Below, piece after piece: positions 8,792-17,325 of a stretch of DNA of 64,000 nucleotides. Both the position numbers and the translations under genes were made by a program. The notes under the pieces were generated by a model. That model was not told where the DNA came from. It saw only the letters and a program-made list of their open reading frames with translations, and ran no database searches. The stretch is from an uncultured Flavobacterium sp. (GTDB taxonomy: Bacteria > Bacteroidota > Bacteroidia > Flavobacteriales > Flavobacteriaceae), in NCBI GenBank assembly GCA_934636265.1, contig CAKUAD010000003.1, forward strand, positions 1 through 64,000. The letters run 5' to 3'. Each line of letters starts with the position of its first letter. Within the stretch, counting starts at the first letter, position 1.

Positions 8792-10469
8792 GAATTGAAG
8801 TCCAGATCAAAGGTTCGGCGCAACAGCTCCAGACCGGGATTGATTTCATTGAGCCGGTTGTATTTGTCCTGCGCCGTAAAAGCCCGCTTGTTTTCAATGG
8901 TTTCATTGACTTCGAGCCGGATGGAAATTTCGTGGTTGTGCAGTTTTCCTCGCAAGTAACCCGCCAGCGACATCAGTTCCTTTTCAAAATCAATCCGCGA
9001 ACCCTCGTTGGGCAGTTCATGTATGATGGTGGTTCCTTCCAGCCTCGGATCATTGATCAGCATGTACGATTCCATGATGCGGTGGCCCTTATCTCCCAGT
9101 TTTTGGGCGTAACGCGTCCACTCGAGCATCATTTCAGTTTCGGTAAAGGGTTCGGCGGGGAGATGAACGTCTTCTTCCTGAACTTTTTGCGTCTGTTGCA
9201 ACAATTCGCGCTTGGCCTGTATGCTCTTGATTGACAGCGCCGAAACCACGGGAATGGGTTTTTCGTTCTCCTCCGGATTCTCGGCAACGGGAGCCATTGG
9301 CGCCAACGGCACTTTGGGAATCACAACTTCCGGCGCTTCGACCGGGATGTGAAAGGCGCGACCGTAGTAGTTTTCAGCCGGGATTATGAATCCATCAACT
9401 TTTTTTTTTCGCCGGTGTAAGTGATCGATGCCAATTGCATCAAGCACAGTTCGACAAATAGCCGCGGATTTTGGCTGCCTTTATAGCGATAATCAGTGTC
9501 GTTGGCCAGGGCGATGGCTTCCATCAGGAAATCAGTGGGCGCTTTTTGCGACTGTTCGGCGTAAAGTCTCTGTACGGTTTCGCTGCCTTCTAGCAGTTTG
9601 ACGGTTGCCGCGTTTTTGCAAACCAGCAAATCCCTGAAATGACTGGCAAGTCCCGCAACAAAGTGCTGTCCGTCAAATCCCTTGGCCATGATGTCGTCAT
9701 AGGCCAAAAGCAGTTCCGGAATTTTGTTGTCGAGAATCAAGTCGGTGATGGAGATATAGGTGTCGTAATCCAGGACACTAAGGTTCTCGGCCACTGCCTG
9801 TCGTGAAAGGTGTGAGCCGCAGTACGACACGACCCGGTCAAAAATGGAGAGTGCATCACGTAGCGCACCGTCGGCTTTCTGGGCGATGATGTGCAGCGCT
9901 TCGGGCTCGGCGGTAATGCCTTGGCTTTGTGCCACATCGGCCAGGTGATCCTGAATATCCTGAACGGTTATCCGCTTAAAGTCAAATATCTGACAGCGCG
10001 AAAGAATAGTCGGGAGGATTTTGTGTTTTTCCGTTGTGGCCAAAATAAAGATGGCGTGCGCCGGTGGTTCTTCTAACGTTTTTAGAAAAGCGTTGAAAGC
10101 AGCCGATGAGAGCATGTGGACCTCGTCGATGATGTAAACCTTAAACTGACCGGTTTGCGGAGGGATTCTTACCTGATCGGTCAGGTTGCGGATGTCGTCG
10201 ACCGAGTTGTTCGAGGCGGCATCCAGCTCAAAAACGTTAAAGGCAAAATCCTCGCTTGGATTGTCATATCCCGGCTGGTTGATTTTGCGCGCCAAAATAC
10301 GGGCGCAGGTAGTTTTACCCACACCACGCGGTCCGGTAAACAGCAACGCCTGACCCAGGTGGTTGCTTTCTATGGCGGCAAGAAGCGTGTCGGTAATGGT
10401 TTGCTGGCCGATGACATCTTTAAAGGTCTGCGGACGGTACTTTCGGGCCGATACGATAAATTGTTCCAT
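8788..10469 (-). CDS. dnaX: DNA polymerase III gamma/tau, with -1 frameshift
   Basis: The clamp-loader ATPase is encoded in two overlapping frames. The first frame (10469 down to 9384) gives a 361-residue gamma-like protein: MEQFIVSARKYRPQTF, Walker A GPRGVGKTT, Walker B VYIIDEVHMLS, arginine finger in LSRCQIF, ending in EKKKLMDS. The -1 frame carries the tau tail to 8788. Shifting at A AAA AAG gives ...EKKKVDGFIIPAENYYGRAF... and a 560-residue tau ending LLRRTFDLDFNS. The site is an A10 run (9400-9409) and includes the E. coli dnaX slippery heptamer in the correct phase. No obvious stimulatory hairpin or internal Shine-Dalgarno was seen, so transcriptional slippage is as likely as ribosomal frameshifting; a homopolymer sequencing error remains possible. 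A -7 box TATATTTG (10484-10477) lies 7 nt before the ATG. Confidence 0.9.
9399..9410 (-). other. A10 slippage / programmed -1 frameshift site in dnaX
   Basis: On the minus strand the phase is GAA AAA AAA AAG, then TTG ATG GAT TCA TAA. The tandem Lys codons AAA AAG preceded by A form a classical X XXY YYZ heptamer. A slip of -1 makes the next codon GTT (starting at 9399) and opens 203 further codons. A stop follows four codons after the site in the unshifted frame. Confidence 0.75.
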
Positions 10470-10495
10470 AGTGGCACAAATATAATCCTAAACGC

Positions 10496-10515
10496 CCGAT
10501 TGAAAAATCAATCGG
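10496..10515. other. Inverted repeat between topoisomerase IB and dnaX
   Basis: CCGATTG (10496-10502) and CAATCGG (10509-10515) form a 7-bp stem with loop AAAAAT. An A-run follows on the plus strand, that is, a T-run precedes the stem on the minus strand. It does not look like a normal intrinsic terminator for the minus-strand genes. It sits directly upstream of the dnaX -7 box and may be a weak terminator or an operator. Confidence 0.4.
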
Positions 10516-10533
10516 CCAAAAAAAAACGTCATG

Positions 10534-11610
10534 TCAGGTTAAAACCGGAGCCATTTTTTCATTGTCGAGAATCTTTACCAACGTTTGTTCGTCGGGTGAG
10601 AGCCCGCCTGAGCGTTTGGAGGAGCGGTGCTGATATTTCGCCAGCGATCGGTTGGTGTACGCCGCCATTACCGTAGGATGGATGTAGTATTTTTTGCAAA
10701 CTGAACGGGTGTTGCCTAGTTTTTCCGCTACCAGGTCAATCACCTTGACAATGTTTTTGTTGCATTCAGATTCAGACCCAAAATCGCCAACCTCGCGAAA
10801 GGCGCAAAGTGCATGAACGGTTCCTGCCCAGGCCCTGAAATCCTTGGCGGTAAAATCCTGTCCGGTACATTCCTTCAGGTAATTGTTGACATCGGCCGAC
10901 CCGATGGTCCTACGGCAGCCGTTTTCATCGTAGTACTGAAAAAGTTCCTGTCCGGGAATTTCCTTGCAACGCCTGACCAGTCGTGCCAGTCTGGGGCTTT
11001 GCAATTTTACTTTGTGCGCGATTCCCTTTTTTCCGGTAAATTCAAAGGTGATGGATGTCGACTTGATCGATACGTGTTTGTCGCGCAAAGTGGTCATCCC
11101 AAACGATCCGTAAAGTTTTTGGTAGGCGTCATTCCCGATGCGGATGTGGGTGAGTTCCATCAACCGGATTACCAACGCCATGACCTTCTCATACGGCAGT
11201 CCGCGTCGCTTCAAGTCAGCGTCCAGTTTTTTTCGAATACAAGGCAACGCATCGGCAAAAGCCCGCAAACGGTAAAATTTATGCTGGTTGCGTATTTGTG
11301 TCCATTGCTGATGATAACGGTACTGACGACGGCCGCGCGCATCGACTCCCGTAACCTGCAAATGACCGTTCTCGTAGGGAGAAATCCAGACATCGGTCCA
11401 GGCCGGCGGAATCACCAGTTTCTTAAAACGCTCCAGAAGTTCAGGGCAGGTTACGCGATTTTCATATTCATCGACATAGAAAAAGCTACTTCCCATTTTT
11501 TTCCGGAAGTAGCCTTTGTTAGAATGTCCGCAATAGCGCAACCCGACAGCGCGGGCGGCTACCTTAGGATCATTCCCGATCGTCTCAAGTTTTTTCGCCA
11601 GGCGATCCAT
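10534..11610 (-). CDS. DNA topoisomerase IB (poxvirus/eukaryote-like)
   Basis: This 358-residue enzyme relaxes supercoils through a 3'-phosphotyrosine intermediate. The N-terminal domain contains GYFRKKMGSSFFYVDEYEN and VIPPAWTDVWISPYENGHLQ, the usual start of bacterial TopIB. Catalytic elements follow: ELTHIRIGNDAY (containing an active-site Arg), FTGKKGIAHKV (catalytic Lys), and the nucleophile within CKKYYIHPTV (Tyr 308 or 309). The length is typical. Its ATG overlaps the stop codon of the preceding small gene (TGATG), so the two are translationally coupled. TopIB occurs patchily in bacteria and is often acquired; nothing in its sequence here marks it as recent. Confidence 0.93.
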   Translation of the reverse strand: MDRLAKKLETIGNDPKVAARAVGLRYCGHSNKGYFRKKMGSSFFYVDEYENRVTCPELLERFKKLVIPPAWTDVWISPYENGHLQVTGVDARGRRQYRYHQQWTQIRNQHKFYRLRAFADALPCIRKKLDADLKRRGLPYEKVMALVIRLMELTHIRIGNDAYQKLYGSFGMTTLRDKHVSIKSTSITFEFTGKKGIAHKVKLQSPRLARLVRRCKEIPGQELFQYYDENGCRRTIGSADVNNYLKECTGQDFTAKDFRAWAGTVHALCAFREVGDFGSESECNKNIVKVIDLVAEKLGNTRSVCKKYYIHPTVMAAYTNRSLAKYQHRSSKRSGGLSPDEQTLVKILDNEKMAPVLT

Positions 11611-11924
11611 CAGTTTTGGGAACGCCGGCCTTTGATGCTTATTTCGTGCAATGCGCGGGCGGCATCGTTTTCGTCAAATGAAAGGTCGCTGGCCACAAAT
11701 ACGCCTTTTTCACCCGATGCCGACTGGATGCCGTATACCGTCGCTTCGTCGCCGGGATCAGTTTGTCCTTCGTAGCGGTAAATGTGGACAATTTCAAAAC
11801 GGCTGGGGTTTTGGGTGATTTCAGATTCCTTTTCCTTTCGGTTAAAATCAGTCGTAAAACCTTTGTCCGAGAGTTCGCTCAGCGCTTTTGACACGGTGGC
11901 GTAATGATACATGTTAGATTCCAT
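11610..11924 (-). CDS. Small conserved Bacteroidota protein, coupled to topoisomerase IB
   Basis: The 104-residue protein has a pattern common in Bacteroidota small proteins: an N-terminal helix ([18 protein letters not shown]), then [23 protein letters not shown] and [13 protein letters not shown]. Homologues are often labelled phosphoribosylpyrophosphate synthetase in databases, but the protein is far too short for that enzyme and has no PRPP-binding loop. I regard its function as unknown. It overlaps the topoisomerase IB start by 1 nt. The segment [11 protein letters not shown] suggests the start could be either Met 1 or Met 5. Confidence 0.75.
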   Translation of the reverse strand: MESNMYHYATVSKALSELSDKGFTTDFNRKEKESEITQNPSRFEIVHIYRYEGQTDPGDEATVYGIQSASGEKGVFVASDLSFDENDAARALHEISIKGRRSQN

Positions 11925-12030
11925 GGCTTTGTCATTTTGCTTTTGGCTAAGTTAAGATACGCCTGCTCCCAAAACCGATAAGGCTTAGTTAAATTGGCTT
12001 ACAACATTTCCTTTGGGCTTATACAATTTG

Positions 12031-12038
12031 TACCTTTG
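12031..12038 (+). promoter_or_regulatory. -7 box of the RNase P RNA gene
   Basis: TACCTTTG matches TAnnTTTG exactly and ends a few nucleotides before the 5' end of the RNA. The nearest upstream TTTG (12012-12015) leaves only 15 nt, so the -33 element is weak. Confidence 0.6.
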
Positions 12039-12040
12039 GC

Positions 12041-12350
12041 GCGCAGGCCGCCTTACCGCTGTTCTTTAGGAATAGAGGAAAGTCCGGACACCGCAGGGCA
12101 GCATAGCGGGTAACGCCCGTCGGTCGCATCGCGATTAGGACAAGTGCAACAGAAAGGATGTACAGGTAATGCTGTAGTGAAATCAGGTAAACTCTATGCG
12201 GTGAAATTTCAAGTATATCGGCAACCGGTTTTCCGGAAAGGGCTGCCCGTCCTTGCCGAAGGGTAGAAAGATAGAGTTGCGGGGTAACCCGTAGCCCAGA
12301 TAAATGGTAAGGCATCTTTTAGATGACAGAATCCGGCTTACAGGCCTGCT
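12041..12350 (+). ncRNA. rnpB: RNase P RNA, bacterial type A
   Basis: This is the catalytic RNA that trims 5' leaders from tRNA precursors. The conserved 5' core AGAGGAAAGTCCGGACACC begins near 12073. The 3' core ACAGAATCCGGCTTACAGG lies at about 12326-12344. The outermost helix P1 pairs GCAGGCC (12043-12049) with GGCCTGC (12343-12349). A run of eight T residues follows (12350-12357) and provides a terminator with P1 or the neighbouring helices. The ends are accurate to a few nucleotides. The protein partner (rnpA) is not in the window. Confidence 0.95.
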
Positions 12351-12355
12351 TTTTT

Positions 12356-12913
12356 TTATTCCGCTTCCTTTTTTGTCTCCTTTTCAAAAAACGAAAACAC
12401 AGATGCTCCGTAGTGTTTTTGGAATGTCAGGTTTTTTACCTCGTCCATCTTGGTGTGCTTGGAGTGTTCGATGATGAGCATGCCGCCTTCATTAAGCAGA
12501 TCGTTTAAAAAGACCAGATCTACAATCCGCTTGAACTTGGCCTCGTCCATGTCATAAGGCGGATCGGCAAAAATCACATCAAACGACTCGCGCGACTTTT
12601 CCAGAAATTCAAAACAGTTTGACTTTATGGCCGTGATGTCAAAATCAAATTCGGCGGTGGTTTGTCTGATAAAACGGATACAGCCAAAATCCTGATCTAC
12701 GGCCACAATGTGCGTGGCGCCGCGCGATGCAAATTCATAACTGATGTTGCCGGTTCCCGCAAAAAGGTCGAGCACGCTCAAATCCTGAAAGTGATAATGG
12801 TTGTTGAGGATGTTGAAGAGTGACTCCTTGCTCATGTCGGTTGTTGGCCGCACAGGCAGATTCTTTGGCGGATTGATGCGTCGCCCCTTGTATTTTCCGG
12901 AGATGATTCTCAC
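12356..12913 (-). CDS. rsmD: 16S rRNA (guanine966-N2)-methyltransferase
   Basis: This 185-residue SAM-dependent methyltransferase has the RsmD N-terminal signature MRIISGKYKGRRI followed by RPTTDMSKESLFNIL. The SAM-binding loop is LDLFAGTGNISYE (about residues 48-60), and the catalytic N-methylase motif ADPPYD lies near 116-121. It methylates G966 of 16S rRNA in the small subunit. It overlaps the end of the DUF3822 gene by 4 nt (ATGA) and converges on rnpB. Length and motifs are normal. Confidence 0.95.
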   Translation of the reverse strand: MRIISGKYKGRRINPPKNLPVRPTTDMSKESLFNILNNHYHFQDLSVLDLFAGTGNISYEFASRGATHIVAVDQDFGCIRFIRQTTAEFDFDITAIKSNCFEFLEKSRESFDVIFADPPYDMDEAKFKRIVDLVFLNDLLNEGGMLIIEHSKHTKMDEVKNLTFQKHYGASVFSFFEKETKKEAE

Positions 12914-13710
12914 GCCAACAAGGTAAAATGGTGTCGAGCTTCGGCATCAGTCAGTCCGGCTGATTGTACTTCGGCCAGCGATACGTGGCGAACATACGTC
13001 CAGGCGGCCTCAAACAAATCTGATTCGCGGCTCACATCGCCCAAAAGCGTCAGTTGGAAATTTTCGGGATTGAGGTTGAGCTGTTCGGCCACAAAAAGCA
13101 GGTAGTACAAAAAATCTGACGTGGTGGTATATTCAAACGAGTTGAACAGAATCAACTTTTGGTTCTGGACCACCACAATTTCAAAATGCGAGGATGCAAT
13201 GTGGGCAAATACCTGGCGCTCGTCGTTGTTGCGCGATCGGTCCAAGAGTTTTTGCACCAAAATACTGTTGGCGTTCTTATAGGTAAACGGCCCAAAACGA
13301 TCAATCAGGAAATTGTTGATGTCTACATAAGGCACGTATACATTGTGCATATCGTAGGGCGTCAGATCGTCAAAGGCAAAAAAATCAGTCTCAAAAACCT
13401 TGGTGTTGTACTGCAGATAACTTCCCAAAAAATCTTCGTCAAACAGCGCGTGCGGTACAAAGGTGTTCAGCGGGCTATCGTGGATGACCAATACGTCGTC
13501 AAAAGTTCCGGCCAGATCGGCTTGGGCCTCAAAAGCCTCGGTATACAAATCCGGAACGCCCAGTGGAATGTCGTGTTTTTTAAACGGCACTTTACGCACC
13601 GCAGTAACCCGTTGGCTCAGCGTATCCATAATCGCGTACCAAAACCCCTGCGGCGACACCAGCAAGTGCAGTTTTTTATAATTTTTGGCGGTGATGTTTG
13701 GCTGTTCCAT
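12910..13710 (-). CDS. DUF3822 family protein
   Basis: The 266-residue protein belongs to a Bacteroidota-specific family of unknown function with an actin/hexokinase-like fold by family assignment. The start MEQPNITAKNYKKLHLLVSP at 13710 is preferred: the open frame upstream to 13986 runs across the divergent helicase gene and has no protein-like character. Characteristic parts are YAIMDTLSQRVTAV, SPLNTFVPHALFDE, and FEIVVVQNQKLILFNSFEY. In Flavobacteria this gene commonly precedes rsmD, as it does here with an ATGA overlap, so the two are probably one operon. Confidence 0.85.
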   Translation of the reverse strand: MEQPNITAKNYKKLHLLVSPQGFWYAIMDTLSQRVTAVRKVPFKKHDIPLGVPDLYTEAFEAQADLAGTFDDVLVIHDSPLNTFVPHALFDEDFLGSYLQYNTKVFETDFFAFDDLTPYDMHNVYVPYVDINNFLIDRFGPFTYKNANSILVQKLLDRSRNNDERQVFAHIASSHFEIVVVQNQKLILFNSFEYTTTSDFLYYLLFVAEQLNLNPENFQLTLLGDVSRESDLFEAAWTYVRHVSLAEVQSAGLTDAEARHHFTLLA

Positions 13711-13763
13711 GACGGGCAAACTTACGATTTTTTTCGGCCTTTGCAATCCGTATCTTTGCCATA

Positions 13764-15182
13764 ATGGATCACCCGCCGCTGTATTACAAGCTCCGTGAAC
13801 ACTTTCCGTTTGAGCCCACTCAAAAACAGGATGCCTTTTTTCAGATGGTTTCCCGCTTTTTGGCGCTCGATCCGGACAGTATTTTTTTGCTGAAGGGTTA
13901 TGCGGGAACGGGAAAGACCACGGCACTCGCCGCACTGGTGGGTTTACTGGAAGAAATTGGACGCGAGTGTGTGCTGATGGCACCAACCGGTCGCGCAGCC
14001 AAGGTTATGTCGCATTATTCCGGGCGACAGGCGCAGACCATCCACCGCAAAATCTACTATCCCAAAAAAGGTGTCGACGCCGGGGTCAACTTTACGCTCA
14101 TGCCAAACCGCCACCGGGAGGCTGTGTTTATCGTTGACGAAGCTTCAATGATATCTGATGCGCCAACCGACGGGAAGTCGTATCAGTCCGGATCGCTTTT
14201 GGACGATTTGATTACCTATATATATACCGGTGCGCGTTGCTGTTTGATTTTGGTGGGCGATACCGCGCAGTTGCCGCCCGTTGGACGCGATTTGAGCCCC
14301 GCGCTCGACGTGGGTTTTCTGGAGCGGGAATACGGGATGAAAGTCTACTCGATTGAGCTTGACGAGGTGATGCGCCAACAGGCCGAATCCGGTATTTTGG
14401 AAAATGCCACGCTGATTCGCGAAAGATTGTCCGCCGATGACTTTGATTTTCAGTTTGACTTGGCCGGTTTTCGCGATATTGTCCGATTGACCGATGGTTA
14501 CGCCATTCAGGATGCCATCCACGACTCATACTCAAACTTGGGAATGGATGAGACGGCTTTTATCGTCCGATCGAACAAACGCGCCAATTTGTACAACAAC
14601 CAGATCAGGGCGCGCATTCTGGACCGGGACAGCCGCATTGGCACCGGCGATATTTTGATGGTGGTCAGGAATAATTACTTCTGGCTTCGCGATGACAGTC
14701 AGGCGGGCTTTATTGCCAATGGCGATTTGATCGAGGTGTTGGAGATTTTTAACGTCCGCGAACTTTACGGCTTTCACTTTGCGCGTGTCAAGGTGCGGAT
14801 GCTGGACTATCCCAACCAGATCCCGCTGGAAACACTTTTGCTGCTGGACACGCTCGAAAGCCCTTCGCCATCGCTCACCTCGCAACAATCCCAACACCTT
14901 TTTGAACAGGTTGGCCTGGACTATGATGAGGAGCCAACGGCCTGGAAGCGCCTTAAAATGGTTAGGGAAAACGAGCACTTTAACGCCTTGCAGGTAAAAT
15001 TTGCCTATGCCATTACCGGTCACAAGGCGCAGGGCGGGCAGTGGCACACCGTATTTGTCGAGCGGCCGTTTATGCCTGAAGGTCCTGATCGCGAATATTT
15101 GCGCTGGCTTTACACCGCCATTACGCGGGCTACGCACAAAGTTTTTCTCATTGGATTTGACGACGAGAATTTTAAACGATAA
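13764..15182 (+). CDS. RecD-like superfamily 1 DNA helicase
   Basis: The 472-residue ATPase shows SF1 helicase motifs: Walker [18 protein letters not shown] (about residues 42-58), Ia [10 protein letters not shown], Walker B FIVDEASM, motif [15 protein letters not shown], and a C-terminal UvrD_C_2 segment [13 protein letters not shown] then [15 protein letters not shown]. It is shorter than RecD2 and lacks its long N-terminal HhH part. It probably acts in DNA repair or recombination with 5'-3' polarity, which is inferred from the family. A -7 box TATCTTTG (13751-13758) lies 5 nt before the ATG, so the mRNA may be leaderless. kdsB follows after 16 nt. Confidence 0.9.
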   Translation: MDHPPLYYKLREHFPFEPTQKQDAFFQMVSRFLALDPDSIFLLKGYAGTGKTTALAALVGLLEEIGRECVLMAPTGRAAKVMSHYSGRQAQTIHRKIYYPKKGVDAGVNFTLMPNRHREAVFIVDEASMISDAPTDGKSYQSGSLLDDLITYIYTGARCCLILVGDTAQLPPVGRDLSPALDVGFLEREYGMKVYSIELDEVMRQQAESGILENATLIRERLSADDFDFQFDLAGFRDIVRLTDGYAIQDAIHDSYSNLGMDETAFIVRSNKRANLYNNQIRARILDRDSRIGTGDILMVVRNNYFWLRDDSQAGFIANGDLIEVLEIFNVRELYGFHFARVKVRMLDYPNQIPLETLLLLDTLESPSPSLTSQQSQHLFEQVGLDYDEEPTAWKRLKMVRENEHFNALQVKFAYAITGHKAQGGQWHTVFVERPFMPEGPDREYLRWLYTAITRATHKVFLIGFDDENFKR

Positions 15183-15198
15183 ATCCTATTTTTGGTTT

Positions 15199-15936
15199 AT
15201 GAAAGTAATAGCAGTTGTGCCGGCCCGTTATGCGTCAACCCGTTTTCCCGCCAAACTCATGCACGATCTTGGCGGCATGACGGTTATCCGCAGGACGTAT
15301 CAGGCCGCGGTGGCTACAGGACTTTTTGATGATGTTTTTGTTGTTACCGATTCAGATGAAATCTACAACGAAATCACCTCCCACGGCGGCAAGGCGATGA
15401 TGAGCGTTCGGGAACACGAATCGGGAAGTGACCGGATTGCTGAAGCGGTGGCCAATATTCCGGCTGATATCGTAGTCAATGTTCAGGGTGATGAGCCTTT
15501 TATGACCCGAGAGCCGCTGGCCGATTTGATTGAGGTTTTCCGGCGGGATCCGGAGCAAAGGATAGATTTGGCTTCACTGATGATCCGTATGGAAAATCCC
15601 GACGACATTGCCAATCCCAATCACGTCAAAGTAGTCACCGACCAAAATGGAATGGCGTTGTATTTTTCGCGGTCGGTTGTTCCGCATGCACGGGAAAAGG
15701 CGGTGACGTCCTATTTCAGACACATCGGCGTTTATGCCTTCCGCCGACAAGCGTTATTGGACTTCGCCACCTGGGTGCCAACGCCACTGGAACAAACGGA
15801 GAAACTTGAACAGCTCCGCTACCTTGAAATGGGTCGCAGAATCAAAATGGTCCAAACCAGCCACGCCGGAATTGGGATTGACACTCCTGAGGACTTGGAA
15901 AAGGCGAGGGTGTTGCTTAACGGGTTGGAACGCTAA
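15199..15936 (+). CDS. kdsB: CMP-Kdo synthetase
   Basis: The 245-residue enzyme (3-deoxy-manno-octulosonate cytidylyltransferase) activates Kdo with CTP for lipopolysaccharide inner-core synthesis in the cytoplasm. The nucleotide-binding signature [16 protein letters not shown] lies at residues 5-20; NVQGDEPF (about 94-101) and the metal-binding [13 protein letters not shown] near the C-terminus are present. The open frame extends upstream into the helicase gene, but [13 protein letters not shown] at 15199 is the natural start. A TATTTTTG box (15187-15194) lies 4 nt upstream. The gene may therefore have its own leaderless transcript as well as read-through from the helicase gene. Confidence 0.96.
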   Translation: MKVIAVVPARYASTRFPAKLMHDLGGMTVIRRTYQAAVATGLFDDVFVVTDSDEIYNEITSHGGKAMMSVREHESGSDRIAEAVANIPADIVVNVQGDEPFMTREPLADLIEVFRRDPEQRIDLASLMIRMENPDDIANPNHVKVVTDQNGMALYFSRSVVPHAREKAVTSYFRHIGVYAFRRQALLDFATWVPTPLEQTEKLEQLRYLEMGRRIKMVQTSHAGIGIDTPEDLEKARVLLNGLER

Positions 15937-16307
15937 ATTAAAAACATCGGAACTTACATGCGTTTGCAAAACCCCAAGTAATTTAGGCCTCTTAGTCTAA
16001 AGGAACGGAGTTTGCGAAACATCAATCATGCGGAGTGTCACACCTGCCGAATCGTTGCGAAATCAGGTAACTGTTGCTGCTTAAAGTTGGCGACTGAACT
16101 TTAACATTTTTTACGTAAAATCTGTAACCAGGTCACTGGGGTTTTTAATAGGGATAAACCCAACATTCCCCTACCCAATGGAACCAATATACGTTTTTTT
16201 AAACAACTTAAGTACAAAAAAACTGCAGGAAAAGTTAAATATCAGTTCCCGATGCCACCATTTTCAAGGCTTAATTCGGTATTAATTTGTGTAAAAGGGA
16301 ATCACGC
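15937..16307. other. Intergenic region holding a 140-bp repeat
   Basis: This 371-bp gap lies between convergent kdsB and the GH114-like gene. Its centre (16100-16239) is one copy of the 140-bp repeat. The rest shows no ORF, RNA gene or clear terminator. Confidence 0.6.
16100..16239 (+). repeat. 140-bp intergenic repeat, copy C (diverged)
   Basis: It starts TTTAACATTTTTTACGTAAA, contains the core CCCAACATTCCCCTACCCA and ends GGAAAAGTTAAA. It is exactly as long as the two copies at 61141 and 61433 and keeps both ends and the core, but the stretches between them have diverged. It lies between convergent genes. Confidence 0.8.
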
Positions 16308-17285
16308 CTATTTACTGAGGTAAATATACGCCTCCATGTTGTCCAGATACGCTCCGTCAAAACCGGCGTCCAGGATCTTGCGCATATACGAATCGTCGTT
16401 GCCAAAAATGATATCGCGCCACTCGCCGTCCCAGTATTGCACATAGAACTCATTGTCGTAGCCTTGGTATTTCTTTTTGAGAAACGCAGGCGATCCCAGC
16501 TTCCATTCAGGTTGCCAGTAATAGCGCCAGTTTTCGGCCGCCCCAACGTTTATGTAGCTCAATGCCAGACGCTTTCCTCCATTGGCCTTTTTCTTGAGGC
16601 GCGCCACATCATAAGCCGTCAGTGGGAAAGCCGTGTTGTCGTAATAAAGGTCGATGACAATCAGGTCATAATTGGTAGCCTCGACCGCTTTTAGGAAAGC
16701 TTCCTTGGTTTCAAATTCTGACGGATTGATCAGATACAGATAATTCTTGATCTGACTCATATTGGTGATGTCGTCGGCATTTTCGTTCAGGATATCCTTT
16801 GAGATTTCCTTGTAGTGATAGTTCCCAGCGTGGCGTACATAAGGAATAAACCCTTCCTGCGTGTTGCGCAACTGTGCTTCCTTTATGGTGTCGTCCTTTC
16901 CTATAAAATCAGACGCCATGACCTTTTTCCACTTGGACAATTCCCTTAGGGTTGCAATGCGGGCGCTGTCGGGCGCGTACTTTTCAAAATAAAAAATTTC
17001 CTCGACACCAAAACCGTCAATGGCATCCATATACCGCTTGTAGAGTTTGCCACTGGGATTGGCTTTTTCATACGCCAGGTTAACGCCGTTTTGCGGTACC
17101 ACGATAAAGTTGGGATTGGTCAGCCGTGCATAGGCCGAAAGGTCAATCACAAATTCCTGCATCCTTTCGGCATTAGACTTTCTCAAAAGTGGCGAATTTG
17201 AACAAAATACGGTAATCGCGGCCAGTGTCCCAAATGCGACATAGAATTTAGCCTTTCTCAAGACGTTATGGATCAGCGAGTGCAC
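16308..17285 (-). CDS. Secreted GH114/TM1410-like glycoside hydrolase
   Basis: The 325-residue protein has an N-terminal hydrophobic segment (FYVAFGTLAAITVFCSN, residues 14-30); the Cys could be an unusual lipobox, so it may be an envelope lipoprotein. The remainder matches the endo-alpha-1,4-polygalactosaminidase (GH114, TM1410) TIM barrel: FVIDLSAYARL near the start, LIVIDLYYDNTAF in the middle, LALSYINVGAAENWRYYW, and DAGFDGAYLDNMEAYIYL at the end, with acidic residues in the last two segments that fit catalysis. The substrate is not predictable; family members act on exopolysaccharides. It stands alone, downstream of pheT on the same strand with a 40-nt gap. Confidence 0.8.
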   Translation of the reverse strand: MHSLIHNVLRKAKFYVAFGTLAAITVFCSNSPLLRKSNAERMQEFVIDLSAYARLTNPNFIVVPQNGVNLAYEKANPSGKLYKRYMDAIDGFGVEEIFYFEKYAPDSARIATLRELSKWKKVMASDFIGKDDTIKEAQLRNTQEGFIPYVRHAGNYHYKEISKDILNENADDITNMSQIKNYLYLINPSEFETKEAFLKAVEATNYDLIVIDLYYDNTAFPLTAYDVARLKKKANGGKRLALSYINVGAAENWRYYWQPEWKLGSPAFLKKKYQGYDNEFYVQYWDGEWRDIIFGNDDSYMRKILDAGFDGAYLDNMEAYIYLSK

Positions 17286-17325
17286 AGCGGTTAATTTTGG
17301 CTAAAGTACCATATTTTTTTATACG

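Noticed and set aside
8788..9447. Independent gene starting at the ATG at 9447
   Set aside because: Its first 13 codons lie inside the dnaX ATPase frame and have no protein likeness; only the part after the A10 run is DnaX tau-like, so it is the shifted continuation of dnaX.
10813..11775. 320-codon open frame on the plus strand
   Set aside because: It is antisense to the topoisomerase IB gene and the small gene upstream of it; composition is not protein-like.
11610..11924. Phosphoribosylpyrophosphate synthetase
   Set aside because: This label is common for such small proteins, but 104 residues without a PRPP loop cannot be that enzyme.
12910..13986. N-terminal extension of the DUF3822 protein to 13986
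   Set aside because: The added residues overlap the divergent helicase gene and its -7 box; the family start is at 13710.
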